64,000 nucleotides of DNA from Elusimicrobiota bacterium (GTDB lineage: Bacteria > Elusimicrobiota > Elusimicrobia > FEN-1173 > JAKLIF01), in contig JAKLIF010000002.1 in the NCBI GenBank assembly GCA_022709755.1, positions 395,405 through 459,404 on the forward strand, given 5' to 3'. The position numbers and the translations under genes are program-made. The notes beneath the pieces were generated by a model. That model had not been told where the DNA came from, ran no database searches, and saw only the letters and a list, made by a program, of their open reading frames with translations. Below, piece after piece: positions 43,289 through 50,346 of this stretch (position 1 is its first letter; each line of letters starts with the position of its first letter).

Positions 43289-43669
43289 TTATTTTGGTTT
43301 CAAAAGGACTTTGATCGTGTCGAGGAGCATTTTGGTCTCGACGGGTTTTTTGAGATACACGTCTGCCCCGAGTTCGCTGGATTTCAGGTAGTCCTCGGCC
43401 TGGGCTCTGATGGTGAACATGATGACCTTCGTCTTCCTGAGTATCTCATTGCTCTTGATGTGGCGGCAGACCTCGAATCCGTTGACTTTCGGCATGTTCA
43501 CGTCCAGAATCACCAGGTCGGGCTGGAAGTCCACGACCATCTGGATCGCCATCTGTCCGTCGATGGCGTTGACGACGCGGTATCCCTTCTCTCGGAGGAT
43601 GAAGAGCAGCATCTCGCTCAGCTGTTCGTCGTCGTCCGCCAATAGAATGAGGCCGCCGTTCGGTTCCAT
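43289..43669 (-). CDS. Stand-alone response regulator receiver protein
   Basis: A 126-residue CheY-like receiver. Acidic pocket D12-D14 (LLADDDEQ), phospho-acceptor D56 in VILDVNMPKVNGFEV, a threonine in IMFTIRAQ and the lysine of YLKKPVE are all in place. No output domain is present, so it must act through protein contact. No kinase is adjacent; the CHASE4 kinase at 9074 is far away. It lies 9 bases after the WG-repeat gene on the same transcript. Confidence 0.95.
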   Translation of the reverse strand: MEPNGGLILLADDDEQLSEMLLFILREKGYRVVNAIDGQMAIQMVVDFQPDLVILDVNMPKVNGFEVCRHIKSNEILRKTKVIMFTIRAQAEDYLKSSELGADVYLKKPVETKMLLDTIKVLLKPK

Positions 43670-43678
43670 GGAGTTGTC

Positions 43679-44824
43679 TCAGGATGGATTGCCGGCGGAC
43701 GACCAGACGGTTTTTCCCGTCTTGTCGATGTAGAGCCATTGGTCGCCCTTGTTGACCATGGCCAACCCGTCCCTGAAGTCGAAGGCGATGTCGTATTGGG
43801 GCTCGGCGATGGTGTGGCCTGTCTTGTCGATATACCCCCACGCCCCGCCGTTGTTGACCAAGGCCACGCCATCGTGGAAATCGAAGGCGATGTCGAATCG
43901 GTTCGTCCCGACGGGTTGGCCTTTTAAGTCGATGAACAGGCATTGACGCCCCGATTTGACTTTGGCGAGTCCCTCGGAAAAATCGGAGGCGTCGTCATAG
44001 GTGGCGGGGATCACGATCTCGCCGGTCTTGTCGATGAAGCCCATCTTGTTCTTACGGGTGATTTTCGCCAGGCCGTTGGAGAATCGTCCGGCGTTGACGA
44101 ACTGGGGTTTGATGACGTAGGTGCCTGACGAGTTGATGTAGCCCCATTTATCCCCCGCATTGACGACGGCCAATCCCTCCGAAAATTCCGACACGAAGTC
44201 GAAGGTGGGGGAGATGACGAACCGACCGTTCCGATCGATGAACCCCCACTTGTTCCCGTCATTGACGGCCGCCAAACCCTCCGTGAACGGCCAAACGTCG
44301 TCGAATTTCTTCTTGCAGATGAACCTCCCGGTCTTGTCGATGAAACACCAGCGCCGTCCGGATTTCACTTTGGCGAAACCTTCCGAGAAAGCCCACGCCT
44401 CGTCGTATTGGGGGGGGATCGCCGCATTCCCCGTCTTGTCGATATATCCCCATTTCCCGCCGGATTTGATCACGGCGAGCCCGTCGGAAAAAGACCAGGC
44501 CTCGTCGAATTGGGCGGGGATGACGATGTCGCCGCTCTTGTCGATGAATCCCCACTTCCCGTCCAGTTTGACCTTGGCCAGTCCTTCCGAAAATTCGAAC
44601 GCCGCGTCGAACTTGACCGGGATGACCAGCGCCCCGGTTTGATCGATGTATCCGGATCCACCGGATTGTTTGATGGGGAAAAGGATCGCCGGTTCTTTGG
44701 GGGCCGGCGGCGGGGGGGGGCCCTTCTTGCAGGAGAGGATTGTGACAGTCATCACCGAAAGGGACAGAAGGGCCATCGCTGTCCACGGGGTCGTCCGGCG
44801 GGGAGAGCGGCGTGTCGGGGACAT
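43679..44824 (-). CDS. WG-repeat lipoprotein
   Basis: A 381-residue protein. The N-terminus has a hydrophobic stretch ending VTILSCKKG, a plausible lipobox with lipidated cysteine near residue 29, followed by a proline-rich spacer. From ~residue 55 to the end there are ten WG (KWG) repeats of ~35 residues, of the form KWGFIDKSGDIVIPAQFDEA then FSDGLAVIKSGG. The last is truncated after WLYIDKTGK. WG-repeat proteins are predicted beta-propeller-like surface or envelope proteins, often near regulators. It starts 2 bases after the nitrilase stop, but a role in the upstream catabolic genes is not evident. Confidence 0.9.
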   Translation of the reverse strand: MSPTRRSPRRTTPWTAMALLSLSVMTVTILSCKKGPPPPPAPKEPAILFPIKQSGGSGYIDQTGALVIPVKFDAAFEFSEGLAKVKLDGKWGFIDKSGDIVIPAQFDEAWSFSDGLAVIKSGGKWGYIDKTGNAAIPPQYDEAWAFSEGFAKVKSGRRWCFIDKTGRFICKKKFDDVWPFTEGLAAVNDGNKWGFIDRNGRFVISPTFDFVSEFSEGLAVVNAGDKWGYINSSGTYVIKPQFVNAGRFSNGLAKITRKNKMGFIDKTGEIVIPATYDDASDFSEGLAKVKSGRQCLFIDLKGQPVGTNRFDIAFDFHDGVALVNNGGAWGYIDKTGHTIAEPQYDIAFDFRDGLAMVNKGDQWLYIDKTGKTVWSSAGNPS

Positions 44825-44825
44825 A

Positions 44826-45725
44826 TCAGGCCCCCTTTTTCTTGTAAGGGATCCGTTTCGCGGGTTCGAAGGGGCTCTTGGCGGATCTCAGGATATCTTT
44901 GTAAAGAAGGGGGTTCCGGTCTTCAAGATGGTCGAAGATCATGGGGGCTTTTGATCCATAGGTGACGTATTTGATCGGGTCGGGATCCAATTCGGAGGAG
45001 ATGATCTCGTCGGATCCTCGCGCCTGGGCCAGCGTCCGGGCGATGGGGCTGACGATCATGGAGTGTCCTGCGAAACTGTTCCCCGAGGCGTCGGGCCCGA
45101 CCGCGTTCACGCCGACAAGATACACGTGGTTGTCGTAGGCGCGGGCCTTGTTCGTGAGCTCCCATATCTCGAAGCTGCGGAGGAAGGCCGACGGCCGCAG
45201 GATGATCTCGGCCCCCTTCAGGGCGAGGATGCGGGAGAGTTCCGGAAAATCTCCCTCGTAACAGATGGTGATTCCCACCGTCCCGAAATCCGTCTTAAAG
45301 ACGGGGAGACTCGTCCCGGGAGTGGTCCATCCGTTTCCTTCAAGTCGTTCGGTGGGGAAAGGATGGGTTTTCCGGTATATCCCCGCCACCCGGCCGTGCC
45401 GGTCGACGAGCAGGGCCGAATTATACACAACGTTCCGTCGAGGACTTTTCTCATACATGGGGAAGCAGATCCAGATTTTAAGCTGTCGCGCCAGACGGCG
45501 GATCCTCTCGACGGAGGGCCCGTCGACCGGTTCGACCAGGTCGTAGAAGTCTCCCAGGGGCATCCCGGCGGTGAACCCCGTGGTGACGGATTCGGGGAGA
45601 ACGACCAGATCGGGGCGGTGTTCGCGCCTGGCTTTGCAGATCCATTCGCAACATTTCTCGGTGTTGGCCGGGATGTTGTGCGGTTCGATGCCGATCTGTA
45701 TCGCCGAGACGACGCTTTTTTTCAT
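44826..45725 (-). CDS. Carbon-nitrogen hydrolase (nitrilase superfamily amidase)
   Basis: A 299-residue enzyme with the Glu-Lys-Cys triad: E45 in VVLPESVTTG, K119 in GIYRKTHPF and C155 in TICYEGDFPEL. A glutamate next to the cysteine motif is also present. Members hydrolyse amides, N-carbamoyl amines or nitriles with release of ammonia. It abuts the cyclase gene directly (stop and start one base apart), so the two should act in one pathway. With the AllFGH-like genes upstream, an N-carbamoyl or amide intermediate is a reasonable substrate, but it cannot be specified. Confidence 0.9.
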   Translation of the reverse strand: MKKSVVSAIQIGIEPHNIPANTEKCCEWICKARREHRPDLVVLPESVTTGFTAGMPLGDFYDLVEPVDGPSVERIRRLARQLKIWICFPMYEKSPRRNVVYNSALLVDRHGRVAGIYRKTHPFPTERLEGNGWTTPGTSLPVFKTDFGTVGITICYEGDFPELSRILALKGAEIILRPSAFLRSFEIWELTNKARAYDNHVYLVGVNAVGPDASGNSFAGHSMIVSPIARTLAQARGSDEIISSELDPDPIKYVTYGSKAPMIFDHLEDRNPLLYKDILRSAKSPFEPAKRIPYKKKGA

Positions 45726-46511
45726 TTACTTCTTCCAGTCGAAAGCCACGATCCGGCTGATGCAGGATTCCATCTCGATGGCCCGCCAGGGGAACAGTCC
45801 GATCCAGGTGCGCTTGTTTTTGAGTTTGTCGATCTCCCCGCCCAGGTTTTCGGCGTGGATCAGTTTCTTGGGGAAGAGTTTCAGGTGCATCACCTGATAG
45901 AATTCGTCCGGCGGGAACATCCGATCCCATGTCTTGCCGTAGGTCTTTTTGAGTTTATTCTCGGCCTCGATGAAGAGTTTCGGGTGCCATTCGCGCAGGA
46001 TGGTGTTCATGGGGTGGTCGGCCGAACCGCAGTCCACGCCGATCCACTTGAACTTCATCTTGAGGGCCCAATCGGGAAAATCGGGGCTCGGTCCCGGGTG
46101 TTTCACCATATAGCGGACTTCGTCCGAGTGGGGCTGGTCCCAGCTGTAACGGTGATAGCCCGTGTTGATGATGAGGATGTCTCCCTTCTTGATCTTCGCC
46201 CGTTTCATCAGCATGTCGGGGGTGTAGAGGGAATAATCGGACACGGCGTCGGAGATGTCGACCACGACCGCATCGCCGCAAAGTTCCTCGAGAGGAACGA
46301 CGCCGATGGGCCGGCCGTGTGCGACGAAATGGATTTCGCCGTCGATATGGGTGCCGACGTGGTTGGACGTCGTGATGATCATCCCGTTGGCCCCCTTGCC
46401 CATGTGGGCTCCGGCCAGACGCTTGAAATATTGGAGTTGGAGCGGCATGTAGCTGGGCCACGGGGGTGTGTGGATGCTGAGACGTTGGGTGAGATCGAAC
46501 ATTTTGACCAT
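45726..46511 (-). CDS. Cyclase family metal-dependent hydrolase (kynurenine formamidase-like)
   Basis: A 261-residue protein with the cyclase/KynB metal motif H51-x3-H55-x-D57-x3-H61 in NHVGTHIDGEIHF. LTQRLSIHTPPWP at the N-terminus and VDCGSADHP near residue 170 are further family positions. Members hydrolyse amide or lactam bonds, such as N-formylkynurenine or isatin. GGAGG lies 7 bases before the ATG. It sits between the AllG homologue and the nitrilase, consistent with a second hydrolytic step after ring opening or carbamoyl transfer. Substrate unknown. Confidence 0.9.
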   Translation of the reverse strand: MVKMFDLTQRLSIHTPPWPSYMPLQLQYFKRLAGAHMGKGANGMIITTSNHVGTHIDGEIHFVAHGRPIGVVPLEELCGDAVVVDISDAVSDYSLYTPDMLMKRAKIKKGDILIINTGYHRYSWDQPHSDEVRYMVKHPGPSPDFPDWALKMKFKWIGVDCGSADHPMNTILREWHPKLFIEAENKLKKTYGKTWDRMFPPDEFYQVMHLKLFPKKLIHAENLGGEIDKLKNKRTWIGLFPWRAIEMESCISRIVAFDWKK

Positions 46512-46547
46512 GGATGATACCTCCGGCGTGATGGGTCCTTCTGTTAG

Positions 46548-47792
46548 TTAAAAATATTTTTCAGCGAACGCTTCCAGCGCGTCTTCAAAACATTTCATGG
46601 GCGGATTCACCAGTCCCGCGCCGATCTGGCCGATGCCGGCCTCCCGGTGGGCGATGCCCGTGTTGATCTGCGGCAGGATGCCGAGTTCGCAGACCTTGAT
46701 GATGTTGATCCCCGTGGGGGAGCCGCGGAAATCCAGCGAGGGGATCTGGAAACTGTCGGATTCGGTTTCCGTGATCTCGTACATCTTCTGCGTGAAATTG
46801 AGCGCGTCTTGGACGGTCCCGCCGACGAATTTGACGATGGCGGGGGCCGAGGCCATGGAGAAGCCGCCCAGTCCGCAGGTCTCGGTGATGGCGCTGTCCC
46901 CGATGTCCGGGTTGGCGTCTTTTTCCGAATAACCCGGGAAGAAGAGACCCTTGATGTATTGAGCGGGCCCGGTGAACCAGCGGTCTTTCAGTCCCGCCAC
47001 GCGGATCCCGAACTCCGTGCCGTTCCGGGCCATGGTCGTGACGAGACTGGACCCTTCGGTCCATTCGGCCGATTGAAGAATGGCTTTGGCGGCCGGCATG
47101 CTGAGATTGAGGAAGAAGTGGTCGTTGGAATGGATGAATTCCAAAACCTTCCGTTTGTCCTTGTCGGGAAAATGGGTCTCGATGACGCACGGAGCCAATT
47201 CCCGGAAGAGGAGCGAGGTGCCGGCACGATTCCGGTTGTGCACTTCATCCCCCATCTGGAGGGCCTGCGCGATCATCGCTTTCAGGTTGATTTCACCTCT
47301 CAACTTGAGGGCTTCCGAGAGGACGGGGGCCAGCGTCTCCTCCATCCATTTCAACCGGTCGATGACTTCCGTCGAATAGGCGCCGTAACGGAGAACTTTG
47401 CCCAGCCCCTCGTTCAGCGTGCAATAGGTTCTGTTCCCTTTCGTCTTATTCTCGATGATCCAGACGGGCATGCGGGCCGAAGAGACGCCGGCCATGGGGC
47501 CGACTCCGCTGTGTTCATGCCAGGGAGAGTATTGGATCTCCCCCGAGACGGCCAGTTCCCGCGCCTGTTTCTCGTCCCGGGCCAGGCCCTGATAGAGGAG
47601 CGCTCCCAGGACGGCTCCTCGGAGCGGGCCGGACATCGTGTCCCATCCGATCGGCGGACCGGCGTGCAGCAGGAGATTATCCGTCATCCCCGGGACGACG
47701 TTTTTGGCGGTGTCGATCCCCACCAGGACGGGCTGGGCTGATTGGATGGATTGAAGGGCTTTTTTGTTCGCTTGTTCTACGTCCATGGGCAT
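46548..47792 (-). CDS. allG: DUF1116 protein, AllG/YlbE-like carbamoyltransferase subunit
   Basis: A 414-residue protein. Conserved DUF1116 strings are VLVGIDTAKNVVPGMTDN, LLLHAGPPIGWDTMSGPLRG, YSPWHEHSGVGPMAGVSSAR, RNRAGTSLLFRELAP and the C-terminal QINTGIAHREAGIGQIGAGL. In Escherichia coli the homologue (ylbE/allG), with fdrA/allF and ylbF/allH, makes oxamate carbamoyltransferase of anaerobic allantoin use. All three homologues occur here in the order H-F-G. A carbamate kinase, which would harvest ATP from carbamoyl phosphate, is not in the window. The length is close to that of E. coli YlbE. Confidence 0.9.
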   Translation of the reverse strand: MPMDVEQANKKALQSIQSAQPVLVGIDTAKNVVPGMTDNLLLHAGPPIGWDTMSGPLRGAVLGALLYQGLARDEKQARELAVSGEIQYSPWHEHSGVGPMAGVSSARMPVWIIENKTKGNRTYCTLNEGLGKVLRYGAYSTEVIDRLKWMEETLAPVLSEALKLRGEINLKAMIAQALQMGDEVHNRNRAGTSLLFRELAPCVIETHFPDKDKRKVLEFIHSNDHFFLNLSMPAAKAILQSAEWTEGSSLVTTMARNGTEFGIRVAGLKDRWFTGPAQYIKGLFFPGYSEKDANPDIGDSAITETCGLGGFSMASAPAIVKFVGGTVQDALNFTQKMYEITETESDSFQIPSLDFRGSPTGINIIKVCELGILPQINTGIAHREAGIGQIGAGLVNPPMKCFEDALEAFAEKYF

Positions 47793-47808
47793 AAGTCCTC
47801 GCGCGATG

Positions 47809-48009
47809 TCAGGATGTCTTCTCTCCGTTCTTGATCCGGCGGAGAAGAGCCTGGATCCTTTTATTGCCGCCGGCCGGTGGACGCCAATCCACGTGACGGA
47901 CGGGGACCCCCTGGCGTTTCAGATCGTCGGAAAAAGAGGGGACCCCCACATTGATCACCTGGATGGGCTGGTCGAAAAGACCGCTGATCGGGGGACGGCG
48001 TTCAGCCAT
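47809..48009 (-). CDS. Small FdrA-like C-terminal domain protein
   Basis: A 66-residue protein whose core, LFDQPIQVINVGVPSFSDDL then VPVRHVDWRPPAGG, resembles the short segment I associate with the C-terminal end of longer FdrA proteins or the junction between FdrA and DUF1116. It overlaps the fdrA stop by 8 bases and precedes allG by 16 bases. It is therefore best read as a detached FdrA domain made as its own subunit, not as noise. A frameshift in a formerly fused gene is possible, but the overlap with its own ATG argues for a functional split. Confidence 0.7.
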   Translation of the reverse strand: MAERRPPISGLFDQPIQVINVGVPSFSDDLKRQGVPVRHVDWRPPAGGNKRIQALLRRIKNGEKTS

Positions 48010-49528
48010 GCGACATCACGCTGACGATGAATTTTACCATAGAAACATTGGAGGGGAAAACAAAGACCCCCGCGTCTTCGAGGGTGCGGCGTTGTTTTTC
48101 ATAGTCTTGGGGGTCGTCTTCCGTTCCGCAGAGGGTGGCCGCCAGGACCACGGGACGGGGAGAACGTTCCCGCGCCTCCTCAATCGATCGAACCACGGCG
48201 CCGGCCATGTCCGGATGGGATCCGTATCCGAGCACGACGTCGACGACGAGCATTCCCGTCTCGGGATCGGCGTATTCCGATAGGATCTTTTCCTGCCGGA
48301 AAGAGGGGTCGATCATCGGATGGGCGCGCCCGCGGGTGAATTCATCGTCACCCAGATCCAGAATCGTGTGCCCCCGGCTTTGGTAGACGTTCGGAAGTTT
48401 TTCGCATCCGGCCACGGGAGTGTTGGAGTGGATGGTTTTGAGCCGTGGGAGGAGGATCCGTTGGGCTTCGTCGCAGAGGGTCCCGCCGGAATAGAGAGCG
48501 CGGAGAGAGGGGGCCGTCAGTCGGACCTTCGATGCTTTCTCGGCGATCTCCTCATCGGAAAGGAGGGGGGAGGGTTGTCGGCCCGTCGAGAGCCGGCAGG
48601 CCGTGCGCGCCGCGTCCTCCAGGTTCTGGGCGGCGGCGAATCCGAGACGTTCGATCGGGACCGGGTCGGCACCGATGAAATAGATGACGACGGGTTTCTT
48701 GACGTCTTTCAGGACCCCCAACAAGGCGTGGAATGTTTTTTCAGCGGGGGGTTTGGATAAAAGGACGATGACTTTCGTCTGTCGGTCGTCTTCGAGGGCC
48801 CTGACGGCCTGGAGCGTCATGATCCCGCCGATCTTTTCGGAGAGGTCTCGTCCACCGACTCCGATGGCCTGGGAGACGCCGCAACCCATCCGGTGGATCA
48901 GGGAGGTCACCTCTTGCAGTCCCGTTCCCGAGGCCGCGACCACGCCGATGTCCCCCTTTCTGACGGCGTTGGCGAAGGCCAGAGGCACTCCGTTGAGGAT
49001 GGCGGTCCCGCAATCCGGACCCATCATCAGGAGGTTTTTTTCGACGGCCCGCGTTTTCAGTTCCAGTTCGTCGTCGATGGAGACGTTGTCGGAAAACAGC
49101 ATCACGTGCCGCCCCGAATCCAGGGCCCGCCGGGCTTCGGATGCGGCGTAATCGCCAGGCACGGAGATCAGCACGATGTTGGCGCCCGGGAGCGCTTTGG
49201 CGGCGCCGGCCTGTGTGGCCGGCGCGTAGTCCGCTGTTCCGGAGGCCGCCCCCTTTTTCACCGAAAGGAGTCGTTCCGCTTCCCGGAGGGTCATGACGGC
49301 GGCTTCTTCCGTGGCGGCGTCGACCGCGAGGATCAAGTCGCTCGGGGTGGCGTCCGCCAATTCCGGGGAGAGCAACCCGAGCCGTTTCAGACTCTCGAGG
49401 TTGTAATCCGTCCCCATCCCGATGACGGCTTGGTGGACGCCGCGGATCTTCTTGAGCTCGTTGGTCGCCAACATCAGGGTGACCGAGTCGAAATAGGTGT
49501 CTTTCTTCAGTTGAGAGAGAAGGGGCAT
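48002..49528 (-). CDS. fdrA: FdrA/AllF family acyl-CoA synthetase-like protein
   Basis: A 508-residue protein related to succinyl-CoA synthetase alpha/beta domains. The N-terminus DSVTLMLATNELKKIRGVHQ and VIGMGTDYNLESLKRLGL, GPDCGTAILNGVPLAFAN, VVAASGTGLQEVTSLIHRMG, GVGGRDLSEKIGG, and the later DVVLGYGSHPDMAG are FdrA hallmarks. In E. coli this is AllF, a subunit of oxamate carbamoyltransferase. The phospho-histidine of true succinyl-CoA synthetases does not seem to be conserved. ATG 49528 was chosen over a longer frame to 49636; it overlaps the AllH gene by 22 bases. The C-terminal domain appears to be split off as the next small gene. Confidence 0.9.
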   Translation of the reverse strand: MPLLSQLKKDTYFDSVTLMLATNELKKIRGVHQAVIGMGTDYNLESLKRLGLLSPELADATPSDLILAVDAATEEAAVMTLREAERLLSVKKGAASGTADYAPATQAGAAKALPGANIVLISVPGDYAASEARRALDSGRHVMLFSDNVSIDDELELKTRAVEKNLLMMGPDCGTAILNGVPLAFANAVRKGDIGVVAASGTGLQEVTSLIHRMGCGVSQAIGVGGRDLSEKIGGIMTLQAVRALEDDRQTKVIVLLSKPPAEKTFHALLGVLKDVKKPVVIYFIGADPVPIERLGFAAAQNLEDAARTACRLSTGRQPSPLLSDEEIAEKASKVRLTAPSLRALYSGGTLCDEAQRILLPRLKTIHSNTPVAGCEKLPNVYQSRGHTILDLGDDEFTRGRAHPMIDPSFRQEKILSEYADPETGMLVVDVVLGYGSHPDMAGAVVRSIEEARERSPRPVVLAATLCGTEDDPQDYEKQRRTLEDAGVFVFPSNVSMVKFIVSVMSHG

Positions 49529-50331
49529 AGGGGGCTTTCGCCGGAACGGAGGAACCGTTCCTGGGTCAGGTACCATTCGATCCCTCTCATCAGGTCGGTT
49601 CCGGAGGTGTGTCCGACCCGGAGGCAGGGCAGACAATCCGAGTATTTGAGGGGCCGGCTGACGAGGGTGTTGAGGAAATGTTCGAACAGGAGCGTGAGGT
49701 GTCCCTCCTGGGCCATCCGGAGCTGCCAGTAGGAGGTGAGCGTCGTCCTGAACTTCAAAAGTTCAAAAAAGCGTTCGCCCGCCTGTATCCGGCGATGACC
49801 CAGCCGGCGGTCCATGAGCAGGAGTCCCGTGAAGAAATCGTCGAACGACGGGGTCAGTCCATCCCCGGCTCCGAAGAGGGGAAGATAGTCGCTGGCGGCC
49901 AGGAAATGGTTTCTCGAGAACGTCGTCAGTATCCGCTGGAACGACGCGGGAGGGTTCTTGAAGAAATCGGATGTCTGCCCGAATTGAACGACGCATTTCC
50001 GGAGACAGTCCAGGTTCGAGGAGAGAAGGTCTCCCTGGACGGGGTTCTTTCTTATCTCCGGTATGATCGTGGGGGAATGGAACGACTGGGATCCCACCAG
50101 GAGGGTCGGATAGTTCAACCGCACCGGGGTTTGGAGGGAGACGAAATCGAGAAGGGTCTCCGGAATCTGGATGCTGAGGGGGTGCAACTTGTTCCGATCC
50201 GGCGTGAAATGGAACAGGAACGAATCGAGCCGCGCGTCGAACGAGCGGTTGAAGACGGCCGTCACGTGTCCCGCCAGGGAGGGATTGTCTTTCAGGAGGG
50301 CGACGGTCTTTTCCCGGATCGAAGTCTTCAA
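49507..50331 (-). CDS. allH: DUF2877 protein, AllH/YlbF-like
   Basis: A 274-residue protein. The diagnostic DUF2877 segment FGAGDGLTPSFDDFFTGLLL lies near residue 165; the rest is weakly conserved, as expected. In E. coli YlbF/AllH completes the oxamate carbamoyltransferase complex. The annotated start is TTG 50331, 16 bases after the molybdenum hydroxylase stop, because no ATG or GTG with a good ribosome site precedes the first conserved residues; a shorter internal start is possible. The 3' end overlaps fdrA by 22 bases. Confidence 0.82.
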   Translation of the reverse strand: MKTSIREKTVALLKDNPSLAGHVTAVFNRSFDARLDSFLFHFTPDRNKLHPLSIQIPETLLDFVSLQTPVRLNYPTLLVGSQSFHSPTIIPEIRKNPVQGDLLSSNLDCLRKCVVQFGQTSDFFKNPPASFQRILTTFSRNHFLAASDYLPLFGAGDGLTPSFDDFFTGLLLMDRRLGHRRIQAGERFFELLKFRTTLTSYWQLRMAQEGHLTLLFEHFLNTLVSRPLKYSDCLPCLRVGHTSGTDLMRGIEWYLTQERFLRSGESPLCPFSLN

Positions 50332-50346
50332 GAGCGGTGCGTCCCT

